Origin: DASZGL01 sp035938875
Lineage (GTDB): Bacteria > Chloroflexota > Dormibacteria > Aeolococcales > Aeolococcaceae
Assembly (NCBI GenBank): GCA_035938875.1
Contig: DASZGL010000052.1
Location: forward strand, 1 to 26,354
Reading direction: 5' to 3'
DNA length: 26,354 nucleotides
The notes beneath the pieces are model-generated. The model was given only the letters and a program-made list of their open reading frames with translations. It did no database searches and was not told where the DNA came from. This document shows, piece by piece, positions 6,971 through 14,322 of this stretch; positions within the stretch are counted from its first letter, which is position 1, and each line of letters opens with the position of its first letter. The translations under genes and the position numbers were made by a program.

Positions 6971-8385
6971 GCGTCGCGGGCACGCAGCGCTACTTCCTCC
7001 AGGTCCTCGGCTGCCCCAAGAACCAGGTCGATGGCGGTTACCTCGACGGACTGCTCGAGGGCGCGGGATACCGGCAGGCCGCCAGCGCTGAGGAGGCCGA
7101 CGTCTGCGTCGTCCACACGTGCGGCTTCATCGAGGTGGCTGCGCAGGAATCGGTCGACACCCTTCTCGAGCTCGCCGCGCTCAAGCGGCGCAATCCGCAG
7201 ATGCGGCTGGTCGCCAGCGGCTGCCTGGCGCAGCGTCACGGCGAGGCCCTCGCCGAGGCGTTGCCCGAGGTGGACATCGTCGTCGGCACCCGCGATTGGC
7301 CACAGCTGCCTCGCATCCTCGCGCGGCCGGGGCGTGCGGTGCGGGTCGGCGAGCTGTCGCCGATCGACTACTCGCGACTGCCGTTCAGGCCGACTGCGCC
7401 GGCGACGACGTACCTCAAGCTCAGCGACGGCTGCAACTTCCGCTGCGCGTTCTGCACCATCCCGTCGTTCACCGGCGACCTGCGCAGCAAACCAGTCGAG
7501 GTCGTCGTTGCCGAGGCCGCGCAGGCGCTGCGCACCGGGGTGCTCGAGCTGGTGCTCGTCGCCCAGGATCTGACCGGCTACGGGCGCGACCTGCGGCCGC
7601 GGCGCAGTTCCCTGGCCGAGCTGCTGCGACGGCTCGCCGCGCTTCGCCCGCAACCGCAATGGATCCGGCTGATGTACGCGACTCTCGAAGGCGTCGACGC
7701 CGAGCTCATCGAGACCATCGCATCGCTCGACTGTGTCGCCAAATATCTCGACATGCCCCTGCAACACGTGCACCCCGCGACGCTGCGGCGTATGAAGCGT
7801 CCCTACAGCGCCGATCGCGCGCTGCACACTCTGGCCGCACTGCGCGAGGCGATGCCCGACCTGGCGCTGCGCAGCACGTTCGTTGTGGGTTTTCCCGGTG
7901 AGACCGACGAGGAGTTCCAGTATCTGCTCGACTTCCTGCCCGCGGCACAGCTTGACTGGGTTACCGCCTTTGCGTACTCGGAGGAGGCGGGCACCACCGC
8001 GGCGGCGATGCCCGATCAGGTGGCACCGCAGGTTCGCCGCCGGCGACGCCGGGCGGTATACGCGGCGCAGGCGCCGGTGTCGCGGGCGCGCAATCGCCGC
8101 CTCATCGGCAGGCGCCTGACCGTGCTCGGCGAGGCGATCGCCCCCGCACCGCATGGCGACGGCCAGGTGCTCGTGGCCCGGTCGCAGCGCGAAGCGCCGG
8201 AGGTCGACGGCCGAGTTCTGGTGCGTGGCCTCGACGACTGCGGCGCCATGCTCGACCGCATGCTCGACGTCGAGGTGGTCGGTGCGGCGACGTACCAGGT
8301 CACCGCGATGGCCGTCGATGTCGAAAGCACGGCCCCGCGACGACGAACGCTGCAGATGCTCCCGGTGGCGGTGGCCACGCGCTGA
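6967..8385 (+). CDS. rimO: Ribosomal protein S12 methylthiotransferase RimO
   Basis: A radical-SAM enzyme that adds a methylthio group to the conserved aspartate of ribosomal protein S12. The 472-residue product has the three domains of the class. The N-terminal UPF0004 domain carries cluster cysteines C16, C52 and C86, with LGCPKNQVD at 14-22, a wording specific to RimO rather than MiaB. The radical-SAM core has C156-x3-C160-x2-C163 (CNFRCAFC) followed by TIPSFTGDLRSKP. A C-terminal TRAM domain occupies roughly the last 70 residues (EAPEVDGRVLV). GTG start overlaps yajQ. It stops one base before the pgsA start, so it is probably co-translated with it. MiaB, the tRNA paralogue, is encoded at 16377. 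Confidence 0.95.
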   Translation: MSVAGTQRYFLQVLGCPKNQVDGGYLDGLLEGAGYRQAASAEEADVCVVHTCGFIEVAAQESVDTLLELAALKRRNPQMRLVASGCLAQRHGEALAEALPEVDIVVGTRDWPQLPRILARPGRAVRVGELSPIDYSRLPFRPTAPATTYLKLSDGCNFRCAFCTIPSFTGDLRSKPVEVVVAEAAQALRTGVLELVLVAQDLTGYGRDLRPRRSSLAELLRRLAALRPQPQWIRLMYATLEGVDAELIETIASLDCVAKYLDMPLQHVHPATLRRMKRPYSADRALHTLAALREAMPDLALRSTFVVGFPGETDEEFQYLLDFLPAAQLDWVTAFAYSEEAGTTAAAMPDQVAPQVRRRRRRAVYAAQAPVSRARNRRLIGRRLTVLGEAIAPAPHGDGQVLVARSQREAPEVDGRVLVRGLDDCGAMLDRMLDVEVVGAATYQVTAMAVDVESTAPRRRTLQMLPVAVATR

Positions 8386-8386
8386 C

Positions 8387-8926
8387 GTGCACGGGCACCT
8401 CACCCTTCCCAATCAGCTCACCATCCTGCGCCTGCTGCTCATCCCCGCCGTGGGCTATTCGCTCTCGGCGTCGTTCACCTACCACGACCAGGTTGGCGCC
8501 GGCATCTACGCGCTCGCCGCGGGAACCGACACGCTGGACGGCGAGCTCGCCCGGCGGCGCAAGCAGATCACCGAGCTGGGCAAATTCCTCGACCCGCTGG
8601 CCGACAAGCTGCTGGTCATCACAGTTCTGGTCATCCTTGTCAGCTCGTCGGTGATCCCCGCCTGGGTGGTGGTGGTGATCTTCGCCCGAGAGTTCCTGAT
8701 CACGGGGCTGCGTTCGATCGCCGCGTCGCAGGGCGTGGTCATCGGTTCGACACCATGGGGAAAGTCGAAGACGTTGACCCAGAACATCATGATCGGCCTG
8801 CTCATCCTGCAGCGGCCGTTCGACTGGCTCCACGCCGTCGCCATCGCCTCGGTTGGACTGGCGCTGACGGCAACGGTGCTCAGCGGACTTGACTACCTCT
8901 GGAGATACCGGCGGTTCGTGTTCTGA
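8387..8926 (+). CDS. pgsA: CDP-diacylglycerol-glycerol-3-phosphate 3-phosphatidyltransferase
   Basis: Membrane enzyme that makes phosphatidylglycerol phosphate from CDP-diacylglycerol and glycerol 3-phosphate. The 179-residue product starts LTLPNQLTILRLLLIP (5-20), the usual PgsA opening, and contains the complete CDP-alcohol phosphotransferase motif D-x2-DG-x2-AR-x8-G-x3-D-x3-D at 48-73 (D48, D51, D69, D73). It has several further hydrophobic segments, including about 75-100 and 135-170. The GTG at 8387 sits one base after the rimO stop; the frame continues upstream inside rimO but without family similarity. pgsA-cinA-recA is a conserved neighbourhood in Firmicutes. Another CDP-alcohol transferase is possible, but the context favours PgsA. 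Confidence 0.9.
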   Translation: MHGHLTLPNQLTILRLLLIPAVGYSLSASFTYHDQVGAGIYALAAGTDTLDGELARRRKQITELGKFLDPLADKLLVITVLVILVSSSVIPAWVVVVIFAREFLITGLRSIAASQGVVIGSTPWGKSKTLTQNIMIGLLILQRPFDWLHAVAIASVGLALTATVLSGLDYLWRYRRFVF

Positions 8927-8947
8927 AAGGCGGAGAATCGGCCGCTC

Positions 8948-9472
8948 ATGGGACGCGCTGACCTCACCGTGCCCCTGCTGGCCGGCGCCTTTCCAGAGGC
9001 GAGCGACGCCGGCGCCGCGTTGCTGCGCTCAGGACTGAGTGTCGCTGTCGCCGAGTCGTGCACCGGTGGGCTTCTCGGTGCCGCGCTGACCGCGATCCCC
9101 GGCTCCTCGAGCTACGTTCGTGGCGGCGTGATCGCCTATGCCGACGACGTCAAACGCCAACAGCTCGGCGTCGGCGCGGATCTCCTCGAAGCCCATGGAG
9201 CGGTCAGCGTGCCGGTGGCCGCGGCCATGGCAGACGGGGCGCGCCGGTTGCTGTCGGCGGACATCGGCCTGGCCATCACCGGAATCGCCGGCCCGGGGAG
9301 CGGGGGCACGGACAAGCCGGTTGGGCTGTGCTTCGTCGCCGTCGCCGGACCCGGGGACGGCGGGCGGGTCGAGAGGATCGAGGAGGACCGGGGCCGGGAG
9401 GCCAACCGGGCCCTGGCTGTCCGGCTGGCGCTGCGCCTCTGCCAGCGCGCCGCCGAAGGAGACACGTCGTGA
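8948..9472 (+). CDS. CinA C-terminal domain protein (NMN amidohydrolase, PncC type)
   Basis: The 174-residue product is a stand-alone CinA C-terminal domain. It carries AESCTGGLLGAALTAIPGSS (about 35-54), GVIAYADDVKRQQLGV (about 60-75) and ITGIAGPGSGGTDKPVG (about 110-127), all hallmarks of the nicotinamide-mononucleotide deamidase fold used in NAD salvage. The N-terminal MoaB-like half found in full-length CinA is absent, so the protein resembles E. coli PncC more than Bacillus CinA, although the gene holds the cinA position before recA. ATG 8948 follows an AAAGGCGGAG stretch at 8926-8935. The stop overlaps the GTG of the cyclase gene. Confidence 0.9.
   Translation: MGRADLTVPLLAGAFPEASDAGAALLRSGLSVAVAESCTGGLLGAALTAIPGSSSYVRGGVIAYADDVKRQQLGVGADLLEAHGAVSVPVAAAMADGARRLLSADIGLAITGIAGPGSGGTDKPVGLCFVAVAGPGDGGRVERIEEDRGREANRALAVRLALRLCQRAAEGDTS
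9456..9461 (+). promoter_or_regulatory. Ribosome binding site that fixes the cyclase start
   Basis: AAGGAG lies seven bases before the GTG at 9469 and inside the last codons of the upstream cinA-type gene. The frame of the cyclase is open far upstream to 9058, but this strong Shine-Dalgarno and the GTGA overlap make 9469 the likely start. Confidence 0.7.
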
Positions 9473-10878
9473 AGCGGTGGCGGCGATTGGGGACGGTCGA
9501 GCGCGGCCTGGTCCGGCTCGTCCCGGCACGGCTGGTGCGTGGCTGGGTGCGCCTCTGGGCGCCGCTGTCTCGCTACGGCGGACGCACCCGGCACGGTGCG
9601 GCGGTGATGTCCCGAGCCATGACCCTGCTCGGCGAGCCGCCGAGACCGCTGTCACCGATCCAGGGGACCATCGGGTTGGCCGACATCGCCGCCCGGGTCG
9701 GCAGGTCGGAGGAGGACGTCGCTCGCTGGGCCGACCGTGGCCTGCTGGGGCCGCCGAAGCTCGCCGGCCCGCCGCGTGAGTGGGGGAGGGAGGCGCTGGA
9801 GCGGGCTCGGCTGATCGTGTATCTGCTTCGACGCGGCGTGGGCGAGGACGCCATGGCGGAGGCTGCAGCCCATGACCGTCTTCCCCTCCTCGTCGTCGAG
9901 CTCGCCCTGGGCCGCCGCGGGACGCTCACCAAGGAGCAGGCAGCGCGCCATGCCGGCGTGCCCTTGGAGCTCGCCGAGCGCGTGTGGCGCGCCATCGGCA
10001 TGCCCAAGACCGAAGCCAACGACCGCATCTACACCCGCCAGGACGTCGAGGCGCTGCGCATCATCGCGGCACTGCGAGGACTCCTGAGCGACGCGGACAT
10101 CGTGGAGAACGCCGCCGTCATCGGCCGGGGCATGGCCCAGATCGCCGGTGCCCAGGTGGAGATGTTTCGGCGGCGCGTCGGCATGCGCTTCGCCGAGGCG
10201 GGAAGTGGCGACCTCGAATGGGCGCTGCGGGCGGCCGCGATCGTCGACCTGATCCGGCGGCCCGCGGCGGTGACCCTGGAGCAGGCGTACCGGATCCACC
10301 TCGATGCGGCCGCCCAGGCGGAGTCGGTCGCCACCCTCGAGCGTGCCACCGCGTCCATCCCCGGCCAGGTGGACATCGCCGTGGCCTTCGCCGACCTTGT
10401 GGGCTTCACCGCGCTGTCGGAGGAGCTCAGCCCGCTCGAGGTCGGAGAGTTGGCATCGACGCTGGTGAGCGTCGCCGAGGACGTCCTCGGCGAGCATGGC
10501 GGCCGTCTGGTGAAGTCCAACGGCGATGGAGTCATGTACACGGCGCGCACCGCCATCGCCGCGTGCAGCGCGTCTCTGGCGCTCGTCGAGGCCCTGCGCG
10601 CCCACCCCGAGATGCCCGAGGTCCGGGTGGGCGTCGCCTTCGGCCGCGCCCTGCGCCGGCAGGCCGACTACTTCGGCCGGACGGTCAATGTCGCCTCGCG
10701 CCTGTGCGACGCGGCACCGGCGGGGACCGTCCTGGTGCTTGCCGCGGGGGTCGACCCGTCGGCCGCCGCGTGGCGCGAGGCAGGGTTGGGCGTCGGACAG
10801 CCCCTCCGCCTCCGGCTCAAGGGCATCGAGGGAGAGGTGGACGCGATACCGGTGACCAGGGCCGGGCAGGCGGCATGA
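9469..10878 (+). CDS. Class III nucleotide cyclase with MerR-like and adenylate-cyclase-regulatory N-terminus
   Basis: The 469-residue product has three parts. Residues 1-60 are basic and unrecognised. Residues 68-132 look like a MerR-type helix-turn-helix (IGLADIAARVGRSEEDVARW), and 140-215 (EQAARHAGVPLELAERVWRA, then DRIYTRQDVEAL) resemble the regulatory domain of mycobacterial Rv1264-type cyclases. Residues 303-465 are the class III catalytic domain with a complete residue set: metal ligands D309 (FADLVGFT) and D353 (KSNGDG), K349 and D400 for the base, and N407 and R411 (TVNVASR) for the transition state. It should therefore be active; the Lys/Asp pair suggests ATP as substrate (cAMP). 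No transmembrane segment is evident. It is coupled to the cinA-type gene and followed by the recA control region. The regulatory signal is unknown. Confidence 0.85.
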   Translation: MKRWRRLGTVERGLVRLVPARLVRGWVRLWAPLSRYGGRTRHGAAVMSRAMTLLGEPPRPLSPIQGTIGLADIAARVGRSEEDVARWADRGLLGPPKLAGPPREWGREALERARLIVYLLRRGVGEDAMAEAAAHDRLPLLVVELALGRRGTLTKEQAARHAGVPLELAERVWRAIGMPKTEANDRIYTRQDVEALRIIAALRGLLSDADIVENAAVIGRGMAQIAGAQVEMFRRRVGMRFAEAGSGDLEWALRAAAIVDLIRRPAAVTLEQAYRIHLDAAAQAESVATLERATASIPGQVDIAVAFADLVGFTALSEELSPLEVGELASTLVSVAEDVLGEHGGRLVKSNGDGVMYTARTAIAACSASLALVEALRAHPEMPEVRVGVAFGRALRRQADYFGRTVNVASRLCDAAPAGTVLVLAAGVDPSAAAWREAGLGVGQPLRLRLKGIEGEVDAIPVTRAGQAA

Positions 10879-10909
10879 GATCGCGCGGAGGCCACTTCGC
10901 AGAAACCGC

Positions 10910-10938
10910 TTGTCAGCGTGCTGGAGGGGCAGTACAGT
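10910..10938 (+). promoter_or_regulatory. recA distal promoter P1
   Basis: TTGTCA (10910-10915), a 17-base spacer, then TACAGT (10933-10938): a well-spaced sigma-70-type promoter with 5/6 and 4/6 matches. The expected transcription start near 10945 falls inside the candidate LexA box, giving a leader of about 200 bases before the recA start codon. It starts 32 bases after the cyclase stop. Confidence 0.6.
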
Positions 10939-10949
10939 ACATATGTTCG
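10936..10949 (+). promoter_or_regulatory. Candidate LexA/SOS box
   Basis: The 14 bases AGTACATATGTTCG fit the cyanobacterial-type LexA consensus RGTAC-N3-D-GTWC-B (as I recall it) at every position, and differ at one core base from the Gram-positive GAAC-N4-GTTC form. The box overlaps the P1 -10 and its expected start point, the usual place for repression. No lexA gene lies in the window, so the actual binding consensus of this organism is unknown. Confidence 0.6.
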
Positions 10950-11064
10950 CCCGTGGCTTGGGTGAACCCGGACCGTCACGCCCGTCGCGTGACCGTGGTC
11001 GGCCCGGCCCGCGCGGCTGGGCGCCTCGTGTCGCCCCGTCCAAGCTTGTTCCGGAGTTACGTCG

Positions 11065-11093
11065 TTGACAAACATACTCGACAGTGGTACACT
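11065..11093 (+). promoter_or_regulatory. recA proximal promoter P2 with overlapping inverted repeat
   Basis: TTGACA (6/6) at 11065-11070, a 17-base spacer, then TACACT (4/6) at 11088-11093 preceded by TG one base upstream (extended -10). It is the best promoter in the window. Expected start is near 11100, leaving a leader of about 50 bases. The perfect inverted repeat CAGTG-GTA-CACTG (11082-11094) covers the -10. It is not like the LexA box at P1, so it may bind another regulator or be coincidental. Confidence 0.75.
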
Positions 11094-11133
11094 GGAAACC
11101 GTCGCGTCCAACGGGCGCCGTCGCGCCGCCGCC

Positions 11134-11141
11134 AAGGAGAG
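11134..11141 (+). promoter_or_regulatory. Ribosome binding site that fixes the recA start
   Basis: AAGGAGAG, seven bases before TTG 11149. The in-frame TTG at 11065 is the first base of the P2 -35 box and cannot be translated from P2, so this site decides the start. Confidence 0.85.
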
Positions 11142-11148
11142 CGAGCCG

Positions 11149-12207
11149 TTGTCGACTGAACGGGATCGCGCCCTCAGCACCGCACTCACCCAGATCGAAC
11201 GCTCCTACGGCAAGGGGGCGATCATGCGCCTCGGCGAGGCGAGTGCCCAGAAGAACATCGACGTGATCCCCACCGGCGCGCTCACCTTGGACATCGCGCT
11301 CGGTGTCGGCGGGGTGCCGCGCGGCCGGGTGATCGAGGTGTACGGCCCCGAGTCGTCGGGCAAGACGACGCTGACCCTACACATCATCGCCGAGGCGCAA
11401 AAGCGGGGTGGCGTGGCCGCCTTCATCGACGCCGAGCACGCCCTCGATCCCCAGTACGCGTCGCGCATCGGTGTCCGCACTGAGGAGCTGCTGATCTCCC
11501 AGCCCGACACCGGTGAGCAAGCGCTCGAGATCGTCGAGGTGCTGGTGCGCAGCGGCGCCGTCGATGTCGTCGTCGTCGACTCCGTCGCCGCGCTCGTTCC
11601 CAAGGCGGAAATCGACGGCGAGATGGGTGACAGCCACGTCGGCCTGCAGGCACGCCTGATGTCGCAGGCGATGCGCAAACTGACGGCGGCGATCAGCCGC
11701 TCCAACACCTCGGTGATCTTCATCAACCAGCTCCGCGAGAAGGTCGGGGTGATGTTCGGCAACCCCGAGGTGACCACCGGAGGCCGGGCCCTCAAGTTCT
11801 ACGCGTCGGTGCGCCTTGACATCCGCAAGATCGAGTCCATCAAGCAGGGTCTCGACGTGGTCGGCAACCGTGTCAAGGTCAAAGTTGTCAAAAACAAGGT
11901 GGCGCCGCCATTCCGCAGCGCGGAGTTCGACATCCTCTACAACGAGGGCATCTCCTGGGCCGGCAGTGTGCTCGACATGGCCATTGAGAGCCGAGTCATC
12001 GACAAGAGCGGCGCATGGTTCAGCTACGGTGAGATGCGGCTTGGCCAGGGTCGCGAGAACGTGCGCGACTTTCTCCGCCAGAACCCTGAGCTACTCGACG
12101 AGGTGGCCACGCGGGTGCGCGAGCTCGCGGTTCCCGATGTCGCCGGGGTGACCGCCCAGAACGGTTCAGCGCCACCTGTCGTCGAGGTCACCGGCGCCGA
12201 GTTGTAG
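11149..12207 (+). CDS. recA: Recombinase RecA
   Basis: DNA-strand-exchange ATPase for recombinational repair and activator of LexA self-cleavage. From TTG 11149 the product is 352 residues, the usual length, and begins STERDRALSTALTQIERSYG, which aligns with normal RecA starts. Walker A is GPESSGKT at 66-73 with Lys72 in the same position as in E. coli. MGDSHVGLQARLMSQAMRKL, NQLREKVGVMFGNPEVTTGG (loop L2 region) and the KVVKNKVAPPF segment are all intact; no intein is present. It is followed 23 bases later by recX. Regulation is likely from two promoters, one with a LexA-like box. A longer form from TTG 11065 is rejected because that codon is part of the promoter. Confidence 0.98.
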   Translation: MSTERDRALSTALTQIERSYGKGAIMRLGEASAQKNIDVIPTGALTLDIALGVGGVPRGRVIEVYGPESSGKTTLTLHIIAEAQKRGGVAAFIDAEHALDPQYASRIGVRTEELLISQPDTGEQALEIVEVLVRSGAVDVVVVDSVAALVPKAEIDGEMGDSHVGLQARLMSQAMRKLTAAISRSNTSVIFINQLREKVGVMFGNPEVTTGGRALKFYASVRLDIRKIESIKQGLDVVGNRVKVKVVKNKVAPPFRSAEFDILYNEGISWAGSVLDMAIESRVIDKSGAWFSYGEMRLGQGRENVRDFLRQNPELLDEVATRVRELAVPDVAGVTAQNGSAPPVVEVTGAEL

Positions 12208-12230
12208 CGGGCGCTCCAGGAGTTGCCGCG

Positions 12231-12755
12231 GTGACCCTCGGGGGACGCCGCCGTCAGCCGCCAGATCGCGACGACGTGGCTGCCTGCGAGGATGCGGCGG
12301 TCCGCATCCTCGCGGGCGCAGCGCAGACGGAGCTCAGCCTCCGCCAGCGCCTGGAGCGCCGGGGCTTCAGCGGCGCGACCGCGCGCGCGGTGGCGTCGGC
12401 GATGGCCAGACGCGGATATATCGACGACGATGCATTCGCCCGCGCGGTCACCGAACGACGAGTGCGGCGCGGCCACGGCCGCGCTCTCGTCGCCGCGCAG
12501 CTGCGCGCCCGTGGGGTGGGGGAGCGGCCCATCGCCGACGCGCTCGAGGGAGTCAGCCGGGAGGAGGAGATGGCGGCGGCGCGTCGCCTCGCCGAGACGT
12601 TGGTCGAGCGGACGTCGGGGCGCCGCGCAGACGATCCCCGGCGGCGGCTGTCGGGGATCGTCGACGCCATGAGACGCCGTGGCTACGACATGGACGTGAT
12701 CCGCGCTGCACTGCGGCATGTCGACCTCGGCGCCGCGGCCGACGAGATCCCCTGA
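12231..12755 (+). CDS. recX: Regulatory protein RecX
   Basis: RecX binds RecA filaments and limits their activity. The 174-residue product has the family's three-helix repeats: LRQRLERRGFSGATARAV (about 37-54), ARRGYIDDDAFARAVTERR (about 59-77) and the basic C-terminal repeat SGIVDAMRRRGYDMDVIRAAL. The GTG start at 12231 has AGGAG at 12218-12222, eight bases upstream. Co-directional with recA and only 23 bases behind it, so it is almost certainly co-transcribed. The stop lies 30 bases from that of the convergent MFS gene; that gap has only a short GC-rich inverted repeat and no T-tract. Confidence 0.9.
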   Translation: MTLGGRRRQPPDRDDVAACEDAAVRILAGAAQTELSLRQRLERRGFSGATARAVASAMARRGYIDDDAFARAVTERRVRRGHGRALVAAQLRARGVGERPIADALEGVSREEEMAAARRLAETLVERTSGRRADDPRRRLSGIVDAMRRRGYDMDVIRAALRHVDLGAAADEIP

Positions 12756-12785
12756 CGTAGTCGCGGAGCCGCGGTCGCTGCGCGG

Positions 12786-14108
12786 TCAGCCGGGCTGTGG
12801 CCGCAGCGGTCCGTGCCGGTGCTCGAAGCGCACCACCGAGTTGAGCGAGAGCAGCGCGATGATCGCCAGCAACACGCCGAGCACGATGAGGCCGTCGAAG
12901 AGCAGCAGACCGCCGGCGACTCCGCCGAGCAGCGCGCCAACAGCGCCGCCGCCGGCAAGCGTCACCGTGTAGAAGGCCATCAGCGCCGATCGGTCGGCCA
13001 CAAGCGACTCCGAGCAATCGGCGAGGTAGTTGACCGCCGCCGGCACGAAGCCCGCCTCGATGAGGACTCCCGCGATGGCCACGGGAAGGATCAGAGGGGC
13101 GAATCGCAGGGGCACGTGGTTGATGGCGAAGAGCGCCGCGCACACCGCGAAGGCGCCGGGGATCGCCCTGCGCATCGTCGCCGGCCCGCCATGACGCTGC
13201 AGATACGGCGTCCAGAGCACGATCCCGACGATGAGGAGCAGCACCCAGGAGACCTTGAACGCGCCGATGAGCCGCTCGTCGAACCCGTGCACGAGTGTCT
13301 GCCTGGTGTCGGGCGCGTGCTTGAGCAGCGAGGTCATGTTGACGTACCACGCGCCCACCAGGCAGTTCACCGCCAGCCAGGCAGGTATGAAGCGCCGGAT
13401 TGGACCAGGGCCGACGATCGCTCGGAAGACGACGTTGACCGGGCTCACCGGCAGCGGCCGAGCACGAGGAACGAAGAAGAGCACGACCACCGAGGCGCTG
13501 ACATAGAACAGCGCCATCAGCACGAATGCGCCGCGGTGCAGCGAGTGCCAGGCGAAGCTCCCCAGGACGAAGCCCCCGGCGTATCCCGCCAGCGTCGCCG
13601 CCTCGAACGCCCCGCTCGCCTTCGCCCTGGCCGTCTTGCTGGCCGCCGTCGCCGCGGCGATGGTGCCCAACGCCGTGGGAACGAAAGCTGCCGCGCCGAC
13701 CCCCTCGAGGATGCGCGCCATGGCGAACTGCCAGGGCTCGTGCGCCAGGATGACGAGGAGGATGCCGGCGGCGCCGAGGAGCGGGCCGCCGATGAGGAAG
13801 CGGCCGCGCCCGAATCGATCGGCGAACCGGGCCATGAGGAACGCGAAGAGCATCTCGGGAACGGCCTGGGCAGCGCCGACGAAGCCGACCGCGATGCCCC
13901 GGGGATGGCCGCCAGCGATGTCGTTGAGGTCGAAGATGACCGCATCTGTGCCGCCCACGACTCCCAGGCGAAGGAGCACACAGGCGACGAGCAGCGCCCT
14001 GATCTCGATGCTCTCGGCGTGGCTGAGGCGGCTGGAGGAGGGTGTTGCCGGCTGCGTGGCCGACAACGCGCCCGACTCCGAAGAAGCCGGGGTCGTGGTG
14101 ATGCGCAC
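12786..14108 (-). CDS. Major facilitator superfamily transporter
   Basis: A 440-residue integral membrane protein with about 12 hydrophobic segments. The loop after the second segment reads ARFADRFGRGRFLIGG, the MFS motif A (G-x3-D-R-x-G-R type). Residues 1-30 are a Ser/Thr/Pro-rich cytoplasmic tail. Substrate is unknown; the overall look is of a drug/metabolite-type proton antiporter, which is family inference only. It is the only gene on the minus strand between recX and rny, so it interrupts a block that is otherwise plus-strand housekeeping. Start GTG 14108 is chosen because a -10-like box ends seven bases upstream; no ribosome site is seen. Confidence 0.85.
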   Translation of the reverse strand: MRITTTPASSESGALSATQPATPSSSRLSHAESIEIRALLVACVLLRLGVVGGTDAVIFDLNDIAGGHPRGIAVGFVGAAQAVPEMLFAFLMARFADRFGRGRFLIGGPLLGAAGILLVILAHEPWQFAMARILEGVGAAAFVPTALGTIAAATAASKTARAKASGAFEAATLAGYAGGFVLGSFAWHSLHRGAFVLMALFYVSASVVVLFFVPRARPLPVSPVNVVFRAIVGPGPIRRFIPAWLAVNCLVGAWYVNMTSLLKHAPDTRQTLVHGFDERLIGAFKVSWVLLLIVGIVLWTPYLQRHGGPATMRRAIPGAFAVCAALFAINHVPLRFAPLILPVAIAGVLIEAGFVPAAVNYLADCSESLVADRSALMAFYTVTLAGGGAVGALLGGVAGGLLLFDGLIVLGVLLAIIALLSLNSVVRFEHRHGPLRPQPG

Positions 14109-14115
14109 GAAGGCA

Positions 14116-14121
14116 AGGGTA
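14116..14121 (-). promoter_or_regulatory. Candidate -10 element for a leaderless MFS transcript
   Basis: On the minus strand TACCCT (4/6) ends exactly seven bases before the GTG start at 14108, the spacing expected if transcription begins at the start codon. There is no Shine-Dalgarno. No good -35 is visible. Confidence 0.35.
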
Positions 14122-14171
14122 ATTCACGGCCACCACCGGCTCACCCCCCAACAGGCCCGACTGGCGCCCCG

Positions 14172-14177
14172 TACAAT
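14172..14177 (+). promoter_or_regulatory. Candidate -10 element for rny
   Basis: TACAAT (5/6) in the 234-base divergent gap between the MFS gene and rny, 165 bases before the rny start. The -35 is poor (CCAACA at 18 bases). If used, it gives a leader of about 160 bases containing the small open frame at 14220 and the hairpin at 14294. Confidence 0.4.
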
Positions 14178-14219
14178 GCCGGCTACTCGCACCGCGTGGG
14201 GAGGCGCCGGGTCTCCGGC

Positions 14220-14303
14220 ATGGAAGTGCTCGATCGACGAGCGCTCGAGTTCCTCGACCCACCAGCCCCCGGGCGGCTGCGGGGCGTCTCCGCGAGGTGG
14301 TGA
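14220..14303 (+). CDS. Possible 27-codon leader peptide upstream of rny
   Basis: ATG 14220 opens a 27-codon frame ending in TGA 14301-14303. It lies between the candidate rny promoter and rny, and its stop codon falls in the loop of the hairpin at 14294-14310. The peptide is charged (Arg and Glu/Asp rich) with no obvious repeated regulatory codon. No clear ribosome site precedes it, although the GC-rich stretch before it has GGGGAGG 20 bases upstream. It may be a chance frame. Confidence 0.2.
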   Translation: MEVLDRRALEFLDPPAPGRLRGVSARW

Positions 14304-14322
14304 GCACCTCACGATCGTTTTT
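14294..14322 (+). terminator. Hairpin plus T-tract in the rny leader (attenuator-like)
   Basis: GAGGTG and CACCTC form a perfect six-pair stem around a five-base loop, followed seven bases later by TTTTT (14318-14322), 20 bases before the rny start. The gap between stem and T-run is longer than in a classical intrinsic terminator, so attenuation is only a possibility; it could equally be a cleavage or decay element in the leader. Confidence 0.35.

Noticed and set aside
9058..9468. Upstream extension of the cyclase frame through the cinA-type gene
   Set aside because: This part is the out-of-frame shadow of the cinA-type gene; GTG 9469 has a strong ribosome site.
12756..12785. Bidirectional terminator between recX and the MFS gene
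   Set aside because: Only a CGCG-GAGC-CGCG repeat is present and there is no T-tract on either strand; not distinguishable from chance in GC-rich DNA.
12813..14303. Plus-strand open frame of 496 codons opposite the MFS transporter
   Set aside because: Its product is a low-complexity Arg/Glu/His-rich string, while the minus strand gives a clear 12-helix transporter. Only the last 27 codons, beyond the transporter gene, are kept as a possible leader peptide.
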